Origin: Malachius bipustulatus
Taxonomy: Eukaryota > Arthropoda > Insecta > Coleoptera > Melyridae
Assembly: GCA_910589415.1 (NCBI GenBank)
Contig: OU342639.1
Location: 9,184,268 to 9,248,267 of the forward strand
Direction of reading: 5' to 3'
Length of the DNA: 64,000 nucleotides
Position 1 is the stretch's first letter. Each line of letters opens with the position of its first letter. The position numbers and the translations under genes were made by a program. Shown here piece after piece: positions 21,327 through 33,001 of this stretch. Below the pieces are notes generated by a model. That model did no database searches. It worked only from the letters and a program-made list of their open reading frames with translations, and was not told where the DNA came from.

Positions 21327-24300
21327 AAACGTGACGTCATATAGAACATTTTCATTATAATTAATAAAAGCTCAAAAAATTGTATAAAATGTTTAACCAA
21401 AATAATTTTTTTAATTCTCAACTGTTCACGACTCACACGCTCGGAAAAACTTGCAATTTTCGAAACAAATCATTTATCTCATATTCTTCATTACAAATCC
21501 CACTTTTGGGTTTTCAGGTTATATATCAGAAACGGTGCGTCGTAAGAAAAAATTTCCTCATAATAAATAAAAGCTCATAAAATTGTCTAAAACCTGAAGA
21601 TTAACAAAAAAATTCTCAACCGTTTTAGAGCTAACATGCTTGGAAAAAGTTAAAATTTTCGAAACAAATCATTTTAACTCATTTAGCATTTACCTTATAT
21701 TTTATTATTCGCTAGGACGAAATTTTCTACACGATCTGTAGGCGAATGTTGGAACGTCTAAGTGAATAATGGCCATTCTCCACGAAATAAAGACGTTATT
21801 TAATAAGGCATTATACAGTGTGTGTCACAGGCATGGTACACCCCCTTTTTTTTCTTTATTTTCTGAGATAATTTTTTGAAATTTGGTACGTCGCATATTC
21901 TCGATAGAGCGCACTTTTTAGCAGAAAATTGAATTTTTTCCCACATCCGGTTTTTCCGGAAATGTTACCAACTTGTTATTTTTAAATGGGACACCTATAT
22001 ATTATTATATTTATGGATTCTATACATTTGTACACATCCAACAATACCACAATATCAAGGTCATAACTAAGGCCTCGTTGACACTACGGTCGAATTTCTA
22101 TTTGTTACAAATTTCCTGCATGAACGGGAAGAAAATGGCAACGTAGAGAGACCACCCGCAACGTTCCATGATCCCTTCTCATCCAAGGTCTCAGGATTGA
22201 AAACACCAGCACCAGACCAAGAAAATCAGTAGTACAGAAGTATCGTATCGAGTTGGAAGGTGAACGCTGACGAGTACCTACGCAGCAGCTAGCTAGGGCT
22301 TATTTTCAGACGCGAATCATAACGAATTAATTTAACGAATTTAATTGAAGTTTACCTAAGTTATCATTACTCATTATTATTATCACACTGAAGCACGCCA
22401 ATGATTTGGACACTGATATTGTAACTATAGACTAAGAGTGAATTATGTGAGGTGAGGGGTGAAAGGTGAAACTAAGAATAAAACCTTCTTGCGCATCAAA
22501 CGCAGAAACAGTGTATTGTTATGCGATTCAACTATGAAAATTTTTGCCGCCTTTTAAATTGGCTTTCTGAATTTGTCAATAGTCAGGTCGAATTTGCGTA
22601 GTGGTTTACTGTGAAAATTTCATTTCATTTCGTTTGAAAGCGTGCCATAAAATAGATTTTTACATAATAAACCAAAAAAAAATTGGCAAAATTTAACAAT
22701 TTCGTCTCTTGTCCTATATACCCGCCACTGACTAACTTTAAAAAGTTACAGGCGAGTTCTGAAAACCGAACATTTGAAATTTTAGAGAAATAAACATCAT
22801 GTAAAAAAATTCGAATAACTCCGCCATTTCTCTTATTTGCTTCTTTAAATTTTGGAGAGTTACAAGCTATTAGTATAGTTGTCTACTCCGAAAATTTCAG
22901 GTAAATTCCCTCAAAAATGTGCTCATAATCAATTAAAGAAATTTAGCCATTTTTACCATTTCACCCACGCCACTAGCTTACTAATGAAAATAATAAAAAT
23001 TTTATTGCATTATTTCAAATTTCAAATCATTTTAATCCAACCTTGTTAATACAGGTTTGTAGGAGTTTTTATTTTCTGCAATTGGGGTTGGCAGGAGCAG
23101 TCATATCTGCATGGGTGGTCCTGCCCGAGCCGAGCGCGATGAAAACGGTGCGCTGGTCTGGTGCTGGTGCTGGTTTTAAATCAAGCAGTCCCGGGTCTGA
23201 ATATTACATTCAATCGTTAAGTTATTAAACAAGCCTTTAATTGTCATCCTCATTATTTTGTTGTGAAAAGTTTTCTTTCTATATTGCTTATACAGGGACT
23301 AAAAAATAGCCTTTTTCCCTAAAATTCAAAAAGCCGCCATTTTGAAACGGCTCGATCGATGTTGCTCAAAAAATGCAATACCAGACCACTACTTGTGGAT
23401 AATATCTTCCTCCCATAAAACTTTCAGCCTCCTAGATTGAAAACTGCTACCAGAAAACCGTGCCACAGGACCGGATGTTTCGAAATTTTAAAGGACACCC
23501 TGTAGAAGTAACGCGACTTTTGAAAAAATTTTCAACGAAAATTTAACGTCATCCCGAAGTTTCACAAGAGTAAAAAATTTCTTCCACTAATCTTGAAAGA
23601 TGAAGCTACACTAGAGCGTTTTTAAAATTTTAGAGAAATTTACATCATGTAAAATAAATTTAAATATCTCCGCCATTTTTTTTATTTGATCCTTGAAATT
23701 TTTGAAGATTAAAGAGTATTAATATAGTAGTCTACTGTAAAAATTTTAGTTCAATTCCTTCAAAAATGTGCTCAAAAACTGTTATAGAAATTAAGCCATT
23801 TTCACTCTTTTCCTACCCACGCCACTGGCTTAATAATGAAAAAAATTCAAATTTTTTTGCATTAACTCAAATTTCAATTAATTTTCTTTCAATCCTGTTA
23901 ACTTGATGTGAAAGTTTTTTTGCCATCTTGCTCATACAGAGGTTCAAATATTAGCAAATTTTTCAAAAATTAAAATGACCGCCATTTTGAAACCGCTCGA
24001 CCGATTTTGCTCAAGTACAATACCAGACCAGTTTTTATAGATATCTTACTCCCACAAAAATTTCAGCCCCCTAGATTCAAAACTGCGACCTGAAATGAGA
24101 TGACAAAAACCGGATACCTGGAATTTTGAAGGGACACCCTGTAGAAGTGATGGGACTTTTGGAAAGTTTTCCAACGAAAATCCAACGTCATTCCCAAATT
24201 TTACAAGGACCCAAAATTTCGTTCACTAATCTTAAAAGATAAAGCCACAGGAGCGTTTTTAAAATCGAAATTTCGCGATTTTGGAGAAATATATATATAT

Positions 24301-24679
24301 ATATATATATATAAATATATATATATATATTCCTTTCTATCACTGTGAGCTCCATCCACACAAAAAATACGGTTGAAGTGAGGTCCGCGACAAAGTGAGG
24401 TCCAATATACGGACCCCACTTTGTAAACGCCTTCAGATCTTCCACAGTGACTGTTACTGGCCTGTAAAATGCAAATTAGACATAATTGACTGGACCTCAC
24501 TTGATGAATGATACGGTAAAATTTGTATATTTTAGTTCAGAGGAGGACCGTGGGTGGCGTGCCGGTAAGATGTATATTCTGAATACGTGTATAGTCGTTA
24601 AACGGACTACAGTAGAAGTGAGGACCGGAGACTCGGCAACGCAGCTGGTCCTCACTTATCGCTCTGCGTACAACCATCA

Positions 24680-26130
24680 TAACGTATATCACTGGGATTC
24701 AATAAATCCATATTTGACCTTGGCGTTCTCGAGTTCGTAGGAATCGTTCCTCCGGAGCTTCCCCCGGCGGTCTAGACAACTATAGGTAGCTTATTCTCTC
24801 GCTTTTTGACGAAGAGTAGTACGATGTTTTTTGACGAGCAGTTTCATGACTATAATGATATTGTATTCCTTGAACCATTTTTACTTTTTAACCATACTAT
24901 TTTTAAATAATTTTAGTTGTTTTTAAATTACTATTGTTAAATCACAGAAAAAATTATAAAACATAACGTGAACTATGCTCAAATCAAGCCAAAATGTGAA
25001 ATCTTTTTTTCAATTATTAATACCTACTTATAGAATAACTGGAAACAATTAAAAGTACATTATTTAAATAGGTAGGCATACTTACCTCTACTATCTACCT
25101 ATACGCGTTTTCTTTACTTTTTAAATTCTTTAGCAGGTACAATAATTATTATCAAGCGTTGCAACGTAAAATCATAATACCCAAGTAGAATAAGTAGGTA
25201 CCTACAATTTTTTATTGGTGGTTTATTAATTTATGTGTACCTACCTACCCATCTACATTTAATTATTCGCGTAATAAATTAATATGTTCTCTCTTTCGAT
25301 GAGTTAGACACGAGATAAAACATTCTTTAAACCGTCCCTAGTAAAATTTAAAATAAATATGCACAGATAAACATAATCTAAATGTAGTCAATTTCGTATT
25401 AATTCCCAACAAAATTACTATGAAATAAAAAATTTTGAAGAAAACTATTCCAAAATGTACCTAAGTCAACCTTTCATTATTTAGTATGTTTAGGGTACCT
25501 ACTTACGGCTTAAGGTAACGTAATGAAATGAGTATTAAAAAAAATTGGACTTTTAGGTACGTATAAGTGAAACATAATGAACTAGAACTTAAAATACACA
25601 CGGAACATCCATCTAAATTACTCACTAAAATTAAGTTAAGCCGAATAATTGAACTGTCAAAAATATCATTATTAGATCTGTACAATTATTGCCGGGCTTT
25701 CATTTCAGTATCTGAATAAAAAATCAATTTGAAAGCTAACAAAAGGTACATTATTGTAAGATTTTTGTAGACATTTTAAGTGTAAGTATGTACCTACCTA
25801 TTTTTTACTTATAATACTGAAACTTATCTATTGAAAGATGTAAAGGCTAGGAAGATTTGCGCGTGCTTGTTGATGCGATAAGTAGGTAGCTGGAACTCAA
25901 TTATTAAAAAATATTTGACTGATAAAAGAAATTTATAAAAACAAAGGTCCTTTTAGAGGGAACCTTAAGAGGCTTTCTCTGCCTCTTTTTTCATTTGGAA
26001 CCAAATTTTCTTTAAATAATATTGCCAATTGAAAGAGATTCTATTGAGAAATGAAGAAAATAGGTAGACTTACATCATAGGTACCTACTATTTATTTGTA
26101 ATCTTTCAAGTAATATTCATAGTCACGAGT
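24680..26130. other. Left interior of the 7.6-kb insertion, AT-rich
   Basis: No gene is recognised. A GC-richer patch with AGCTTCCCCCGGCGGTCTAG lies near 24758; the rest is AT-rich with TACCTACC runs. Short frames here are not supported. Confidence 0.4.
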
Positions 26131-27017
26131 CACGATACACTGAAACACGGTATGTCCGGACGCAGATTGGCTCCACTTCGACAGAACCGTGACGTTACTT
26201 GTTACAAAAAAACAGTCCTGCCCATTTAATCCCGTGTAAATACCAACTGCTTTATCACAGAATACCGCAACATAAAATATTAAAATCTGAAAATTTTACA
26301 TATTTTACATATTAGTGACAAAAAATAAGATACAACTTGGGCTAATCATTTTTATAAAATGTGACTCTAAATCCAAAAACTCCTCTATTATTTTTTTCAA
26401 TTTTTTTTGCAGCCCCCTCCTATTAATCTTGCACCCCTTAGAAGGGGTAATTCCCCTCTGGAATTTTCAAATGTACCTAAACGGGGTCGGTCTATATGTG
26501 GATATGTCATTTGATACGTAATTAAATGCTCTATTCAGCAATATTTATATTTTGGTATTACTTTTATGCGAGAGCTTTAGTTGTAAAATTTAAATATCTA
26601 CTACAAAAGGTTACATTATAACCTGCATGATAGGTATTATGATAAATGAAATTTATCACGGAAATATATTATTTTATAAGGCTAATAATATACGATTCTC
26701 GTTCGTATCAGTATGCATGCAGGTAATGTAGCCTTTGTAATAAAAATTTTCATTTTGCAAAGAAATTATGAAAATTGACCTTCAAAATCCAAGAATTTCA
26801 TGGTTTCTGTTCAGGTTGCTTTCTTGTTTGAAAGTTTAAGAGGGGTAATCACCCCCGTTGAGGGGGTTGTATGAAAAAAGGTGACGACAATTTAAAACTA
26901 AAATCGAGTGTTTTCCGTACTTTCGAAAATTTTGGATTTGTCTCGAAAGTTAATTATTTTACAAATACTGAATTTATGCCAGACTCTGGCGCAGCCATCA
27001 GTATTCTAAAAGGCCCA

Positions 27018-27205
27018 TTTAACTAACGGGAATATTTCTGATACAACGCTAATATCGACGTCAAATTACTTTTATTAACATTTTTGTAATCCCTTTCATG
27101 CCAAGAGTCACTGAATTGCTATATTTTCCACCTATGGCCAATGGCTACTTTTTCTAGAAACGGCTCCAGAAATCTTCCCGTTAACTTAATGAGCCTTTAT
27201 AATAC
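27018..27205. repeat. Short foldback element
   Basis: The end motif AAAAGGCCCATTTAACTAACGG is mirrored by CCGTTAACTTAATGAGCCTTT about 150 bp later. A related sequence (AAAGGCTCATTACGCTAATGGG, then ACGTCAAATGACTTTTATTAAT, interrupted) recurs at 62584-62670, so this is a dispersed family. Confidence 0.6.
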
Positions 27206-27711
27206 TGGCTGTAAGACTCACACCACCACATATAAGATACCTATACCCATGAATCGATAGTTAATAATAATAATAATATTGATTTTATTGAGATAAAAAT
27301 ATATTTTTTTTTTTCATAGTTTTTTTATGAGATTTTTCAAAGATGTGAAAAAATTAGATACTAAAGAAATTTTGAAATTACACTTACACGGACCATTTTG
27401 AAACTTTCATAATAATTTGGAGTTTCGATTTTTATGAAGTAAAACTGCCATAAGAATATGATTCTACAGAATACTGAACAATATTTAAAAAAAAAACAGC
27501 CTGCATGAACAAACCAATCATTGTTTACCTATGCAGGATGCGTAAAAAGTATTGCACCAAGCGTGATTACGCAGAGGGGGTTTGACATTTGGTAGGGTTG
27601 ATGTTGAATTACACATAAATACCGATACGTTGATTTGAGTTTCATTTGTTTTGTGAGACTGGCGTTTGTCTAAGGCCGCCATCTTGGTTTTTATTAAATG
27701 GCAGCCTAAGT

Positions 27712-27812
27712 TTTTAAAACAATTCCAAATCTATTTTACGTTCTTATATATTTTCAAAAAAAAAAAAATTAGGAAAAAATATTAAAACGTAAAATAGATT
27801 TGGAATTTTTTT
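27712..27812. repeat. Short palindrome
   Basis: AATTCCAAATCTATTTTACG at 27721 is the exact complement of CGTAAAATAGATTTGGAATT at 27788, giving a hairpin-capable sequence with an A-rich loop. Confidence 0.7.
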
Positions 27813-28700
27813 TAAACTTTTAGACAAACCTTTGAAATGTTTTATTATATATGGTTTATACAGGAACAGAGAAGATTTGTAACAGCTGTTGTTTATTCAA
27901 AAAATGTCCATCATTATTAACAAGTTATTAGACCTCATGCACTTTCCTACCCCTGAAGAAGAACTAAAATAAAGTTTGAAAGCTTGGGTTTTGAGAAAAA
28001 ATAGTAATTTCATTATCGACTGCTGTTCCAAATAATTAATCTACATATTTAATTAATCAGTCAACAATTTGAACAATTTATTATAATTTAATCTAGAACA
28101 GACACGAGATCACTCGTTTCCTTAGAAACGAAAACGAAATTCAACATGAGAAAACCTTATTCGAATAAATATGATTTTAGTAGAAGCCAGGATGAGGCAG
28201 ACAAGGAACTGAAGGAAGATTTAATTTTTAATTAAAAAATATAATATTATTACCTATCAAATGACATACCACACTACCCCCTTAATGTTTCAAAATTCCA
28301 GAGGGGTAATACCCCTGTAAAAAATTATAATCTGAAAACAAAAATCGACGGGTTTGGATTAGCCTCAAATGTCGTCCATTTTACTTTTATTGAATTTAGG
28401 CGAGCTTTAAAACCACATTTTATAGAAATGATCAGGCCAGGTTGTTTCTTATTTTCTGTGACCAAAATTGGGCAATATTATCTGGAAATGTATAATTATT
28501 GCAGTTAAATATCGTAGAAACCTAAACCCAAACTTGTAAAATTTTCAGAATTTCATCTTTTATGTTGATGGTATTTCATCTTTTATGTTGATGGTATTTT
28601 CAGAGATGGGTAAAATGGTTTTCAAAATGTATTTAAAATAGAAAGAACAAAATGCTTTCTGATAAACTATTTAAAATGGAAAATACAAAATACTTTCAGA

Positions 28701-29190
28701 TTTTCCAATTTTACGATACAAAAAAGAAAATTGGTATTTGAAATTGAAATATAAAATGGAAAATGGTCCTGTCCTTCGTTAGTGGATTTTCTTATCTGAT
28801 TATTTATCATTTAAATTTTTTAGTAAAATATTAAACTTAATTTACTGTTTCTTATTTGTGTATTTATAATAAACAACTGTTTTGCTATACCTATGCTTGC
28901 TTTTATTCATGTGTTTATTGTACCTACGAATCCACTAACGAAGGACAGGACCATTTTCCAATTTTACGATACAAAAAAGAAAATTGGTATTTGAAATTGA
29001 AATATAAAATGGAAAATGGTCCTGTCCTTCGTTAGTGGATTCGTAGGTACAATAAACAAATGAATAAAAGCAAGCATAGGTATAGCAAAACAGTTTATTA
29101 TAAATACACAAATAAGAAACAGTAAATTTAAGTTTAATATTTTACTAAAAAATTAAAATGATAAATAATCAGATAAGAAATCAAAGTGTT
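28701..29190. repeat. Direct repeat flanking one arm of a large palindrome
   Basis: An 87-bp block occurs twice as an apparently perfect direct repeat (28701-28787 and 28954-29040; it contains GGTCCTGTCCTTCGTTAGTG). The sequence between them (about 28790-28955) is repeated in inverted orientation at about 29025-29187. The result is a repeat-arm-repeat-inverted-arm layout, as expected after an aborted foldback or template-switch event. Confidence 0.75.
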
Positions 29191-29770
29191 ATCTTTTACA
29201 AAAAAAGTTAATAAATTAGAAATACTTATAGTAAATGAAGTTTAATAGGTATCTTACTAAAAGAATTTACAAATAAATACAAAACATAACAAAAAAGTGG
29301 ATGTAATAATCTTCTACCAAACAATAATTAATTATTGATTATTTTTAAGCAACATAGTAAGAAAAATAAAAACTGAAAATTATTGTACCTAATTTCAATA
29401 ATAAAATAAAACCCGAAAAATTATGTTTTATTTATCTTGATGGAGACGATTTTTTCTACAAACTCAACCCGAGTTAAGGAAGTTATCTCTCAATTTTTTT
29501 TATAGATTATTTTTCTATTATATCAAAGTTAATGTAGTAGAAATAATTTAAATTTAATTTAATAAATTTTCATTGTACAGTGTAGATGCTACAGAGTAGA
29601 ATGCTGCTCCCGCCAATTCCGCCATATTTATTTCCAATTAATTTCTAGTAACAGTTTGTTGAAACCTTAGACAATATAATAAATATTTATTTATTATGAT
29701 AATATTTTATTTAATAGTATAAGGTTGAAACATTAGACAGTAGGACATTGGCTATTGAGAATATGACAAG

Positions 29771-29808
29771 TATAAAATATTAGCGACACTACCAGCTGGT
29801 ATTCATTC
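29771..29808 (+). promoter_or_regulatory. Candidate core promoter (TATA plus initiator)
   Basis: TATAAAATA at 29771 is followed 32 bases later by TCATTC (29803-29808), matching the insect initiator consensus TCAKTY. The spacing from the first T of the TATA box to the initiator A is 34. The downstream 29800-30070 block is markedly GC-richer than the surrounding AT-rich element. Confidence 0.4.
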
Positions 29809-29967
29809 ACTCCTGATTTCATCGATCGGTAGTGCCAGACATTTCACGCCGCTGCCCCACCGACTAGGGCCCAAGCCAAGACCATTCGAACCACCCGTCC
29901 CGTAGTGTAGGTAGTAGTAAGTTACCGTAGCCGTATCCGTAGTTATGAAGTAGGTATTCCATGTTCC

Positions 29968-30165
29968 ATGAGATTTCTAAAGCAGTCTGACGCATCGGGG
30001 TTTTCTAGTTTTTACCCCGCGGCCTGCATTTGTCTCCTCCGTTATTGGAAATTGTCCATAGTATTGGCAATTATCCATTGTATCGCCATGTACGAACTTT
30101 CCCTTATTATTGTTATTTACATAAGTGCACCTTTTCCATTTATCACTGTAATAATTACTTATTAG
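29968..30165 (+). CDS. Small hydrophobic ORF within the nested transposon
   Basis: An ATG-started 65-codon frame. It starts MRFLKQSDASGFSS, and from residue about 29 it is strongly hydrophobic, with two likely membrane segments (LSIVLAIIHCIAMYELS and then LIIVIYISAPFPFITVIITY). It stops at TAG. It follows the TATA/initiator block by about 160 bases and precedes an AATAAA signal at 30279, so a full transcription unit can be drawn. No family is recognised. Random AT-rich DNA often yields hydrophobic frames, so the coding claim is weak. It may be captured host DNA or cargo. Confidence 0.25.
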   Translation: MRFLKQSDASGFSSFYPAACICLLRYWKLSIVLAIIHCIAMYELSLIIVIYISAPFPFITVIITY

Positions 30166-30293
30166 ACGAAATACAACTAGTTAACTCTGTTATTTATTTT
30201 ATTAATGACAAGTCCCGCTCGTGCATGGTTACACAAGTCAAATTTCAGTAAAGATATAAGACCATTATGTTATCCAGAAATAAATATTATTTA

Positions 30294-30545
30294 CAGGGTG
30301 TTCAGTAACGGGCCAGTCCAGACCAAACGTCATGTATAAAATCGTATTTGAAACATAAAAAAGAAAAACGTTTTTCAGATCGGGATGATTTATTTTAAAT
30401 TTCAGAGCTGCCTTAGTTTTACATTTTTTGGAAATATTTCCCAACGAAGCCCGATATCTGAAAAAAACGTTATTCTTTTCTTATGTTTAAAACACGATTT
30501 TATACATGATGTTTAATTTTGGCTGGCCCATTACCGAACACCCTG
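30294..30545. mobile_element. 252-bp TA-flanked miniature element
   Basis: Ends CAGGGTGTTCAGTAACGGGCC and GGCCCATTACCGAACACCCTG are reverse complements with one mismatch and one shift, with TA outside each end. The arms continue inward (AAACACGATTTTATACATGA and its complement). A compact, likely young miniature inverted-repeat element. Confidence 0.8.
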
Positions 30546-30599
30546 TATATACGGTGTTCCCTAATTAAATGTTAATATTTAAGGGGGTATTTTTTTTGG

Positions 30600-31245
30600 T
30601 AAGTTAAAAAAAAAACTTCATGAGAACGTGTGTTTAAAAATCTTAACTTTTGAGATACAGAGTGGTAAAGTTTATGAAAAATAATTAATTTTTTTATATC
30701 TTTAATACCTACCGCTCTAGATATTTCAATGAAATTTCGTATACATGCAGGAAGGCATAGTATTATGCATCAAGAGGCATTTTTTCATGTCCTCCATTTC
30801 ATTTTATTTCCAGCAGTGACGTTCGTGCAGAATTTTACCTGCATAATTTGGCAGACATTGATAAACATTGATGGTACATACGCCATACGCCACTGATTTT
30901 TTTTTATAGATTCATTTTTGAAATGCCCATTCCTTTCTAAGCAAATTTGATTACTTGATTTTTTCAGATCGATGCACGCTTTCCGCCTAAAAAAATAAAA
31001 TCTATTTCTCTCCATGGTCGCAAGATTATCGTTAAAAATGCTTTGATGAAAAAAAAAAATAAAAAAAACGATCGTCACCAGTAGAAATAAAATGAAATGT
31101 GGTACACGAAAAAATGCCTCTTGAAGCGTAATACCGGTGTACGAAATTTGAATAATATATCTAGAGAGCGGTATTACAGATATTATGTAAAAAATTATTT
31201 ATTTTTCATAAACTTCGCCACCTTGTATCTCAAAAGTTAAGACTT
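30600..31245. repeat. Foldback element with about 180-bp arms
   Basis: The left arm 30640-30800 and right arm 31090-31245 are diverged complements: CTTAACTTTTGAGATACAG against TTGTATCTCAAAAGTTAAG, and CATCAAGAGGCATTTTTTCATG against its complement at 31103. The 97-codon minus frame at 30785-31078 lies in the loop and is not supported. Confidence 0.65.
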
Positions 31246-32043
31246 CTGGTTTGGAGTTTCAATTGAAACATCACGCACTGACGTTTGATAAATGAGAAAA
31301 GCATTTCACAAATTAGGAAAAACAAAAGACGAATATCAAAATAAAAAGACTGTAAGATTTGACTCTCTTGTGCACTATCGCTGATGATTATGTTTGTGTT
31401 ATTTTCATTTTAAATAGATTTATTTCAAATAGGTTTATTCTATCTTAAGTAGGTATTTAAAATAGATTTATTCGAAATAGTAACCCACCTCTGGGTATTT
31501 TGTGATAAAGCAGACGTTATTTACATTAGATTCGTAGATGATTTTTTAGAACAAGTGACATCACGGTTCTGCCGATGCGGAGCCAACCTGCTGCGGCAGG
31601 TCATACTGTGTTTCAGTGTATCATACTAAAGCGCTATGCTTGGCATCTGGCAACAGTGCTGGGTCTCACTTTCTACGAATCATGTAATATACGGACCTCA
31701 TTAAATGCGGAGAGCATAAATAAATATACCGACCTCACTTTGATATTCACGCAAACTGTCCTCACTATGTTCCTATATACATGAAAATTATAACTTGGCT
31801 CTGTTCTGTTTTCCCTGCGTATACTCTCCAGCCATCTATCGCCCATCTCAAGATTTAACAATCAGAACATTTACTATGCCTGTAGAATGCTTTCTTCTGG
31901 TGGTCCTCACTTGATGGGTAGAACAGTTGGTCCTCGCTTTGATAGTTGGCCAAGTATATATAAATATATATATATATAAATATATATATATATATCGTGG
32001 GCAGGTAAATTTTGGAAAACCACTTTTTCGTAATCTGGGGGTC

Positions 32044-32319
32044 ATGATCGGTGGACATTTGATGAGTTTGGGTGATTTTTGGAAAGTGATGTCGTCCTCA
32101 ATAGTGTATTTTTTTGTTAAAAAATACACTAAAAGGACCACCACGAAGCTGGATGATGTAAGGGAAGTGCGAATTTCCACTGTTGTGGGGAGTCGGGTAC
32201 TAGCGGTGCTCGACGACGGGGTAGAGACCCTTTCCTGCAAGAGAGGCAGATCGGTGTCTCCTACGTGTATCTGTGGTGTTAAGGTCCGGTCAACTGGAAA
32301 AGGTTGCCGGAATAAATAA
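32044..32319 (+). CDS. Copy of the 91-codon ORF (unit B)
   Basis: Identical in sequence to the frame at 19146-19421. In this unit the upstream (TA)n tract is replaced on its left by the end of the 7.6-kb insertion. Function unknown. Confidence 0.2.
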   Translation: MIGGHLMSLGDFWKVMSSSIVYFFVKKYTKRTTTKLDDVREVRISTVVGSRVLAVLDDGVETLSCKRGRSVSPTCICGVKVRSTGKGCRNK

Positions 32320-33001
32320 TATACAGAGTGTTAATTTTGATAATAAATATACTTACAGAGTGTTAATATTAATAATAATTGATAAGTGTACCAAGCAGTA
32401 TAATTAGGTATACTTCGTGCCGAATCTACAGTCCTCATCGTCAGTTATCAAGAATTGTAAAGCAGCATATATTCTTCAGTTTAACAATAATTATAACGTG
32501 GCAGTCAAGAGCCCCAACCTTGGATGGTACCGTGAGTCTTAACCGTATTGAGCTTTATTGATTTCATTCTAGAATTTAGGTTATAATTTGTTGGTGACAA
32601 ATTTGTAACTGTTTTCTTTTTATGTCATAATATAATATTATAGCGAAGTATTATTAATTAACTCTTCCCTTAATTGATGCAAAGTAACCCTCACAAGAAC
32701 CTCCCTGAGAATTAATCAAACAGAAAAATCAAATGTAGGTGTCCCCAAAAAGGGGTGCTACAACACCTGTTTTATTTTCTGTCAATAAAGACGCTTTATT
32801 TACGACTAGGGATTTATTATAACGTAAATATTCTTGGACTTCCGATTATATTTTTTATACTATTTTTTCCTTCACTTTCAGGGCAAGGAATACCTATCTT
32901 CGAAAGTAACAGTAGCACGATTATTATTTTGAATATTTGAATCCACCACTTCTCGTGCGTATGTTTATATATTATATGTTTATATATTATATGCGGGCTT
33001 A

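Larger units (their letters stand above)
16791..22051 (+). repeat. Tandem unit A (5,261 bp)
   Basis: First copy of a directly repeated 5.26-kb unit. It starts ATATCAAGGTCATAACTAAG after the unique flank ending AACAGCCA and ends ACAATACCACA, where unit B begins. Units B and C are almost identical base for base. Contents in order: a dispersed repeat with a (TA)n end (17.2-19.1 kb), an unknown ORF segment (19.1-19.4 kb), a TTA-flanked foldback element (20.10-20.96 kb), an unknown ORF (21.0-21.3 kb) and the first 236 bp of a foldback element (21816-22051). The junction shows a 2-bp CA microhomology between the two breakpoints. Confidence 0.9.
26435..28330. repeat. Inverted repeat pair inside the nested element
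   Basis: A block at about 26440-26515 (GGGGTAATTCCCCTCTGGAATTTT then ATATGTCATTTGATACG, interrupted) is the diverged reverse complement of 28255-28325. A related GGGGTAATCACCCCC motif is at 26842. This may delimit another old element of about 1.9 kb. Confidence 0.5.
26138..31618. mobile_element. 5.48-kb TA-flanked element nested in the 7.6-kb insertion
   Basis: Ends CACTGAAACACGGTATG (26138) and CATACTGTGTTTCAGTG (ending 31618) are reverse complements with TA outside both. The inverted similarity continues for about 130 bp: CAGAACCGTGACGTTACTTGTT on the left against its diverged complement near 31556-31577, and CTGCTTTATCACAGAATACC against its complement near 31500. The interior holds smaller foldback elements, a promoter-like block with a short ORF (29.77-30.28 kb), and no transposase. 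It is probably a large non-autonomous Tc1/mariner-like element that has accumulated other insertions. Confidence 0.7.
24331..31954. mobile_element. 7.6-kb insertion in (TA)n with subterminal repeat arrays
   Basis: This segment is absent from units A and C and interrupts the (TA)n tract of unit B. Its ends form an imperfect inverted repeat: CTATCACTGTGAGCTCC at 24337 against CTATCAAAGCGAGGACC read inward from the right end. Within about 350 bp of each end lies a cluster of the 11-mer GGWCCTCACTT or its complement. Left matches or near matches: 24376, 24393, 24411, 24492, 24616, 24647. Right: 31671, 31693, 31730, 31758, 31902, 31929. Such subterminal clusters are transposase-binding arrays in hAT, P and similar DNA transposons. 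No transposase frame is present. About 5.5 kb of the interior is a second element (26138-31618), leaving roughly 2.1 kb of outer element. Superfamily unknown, because the (TA)n target hides the exact duplication. Confidence 0.75.
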
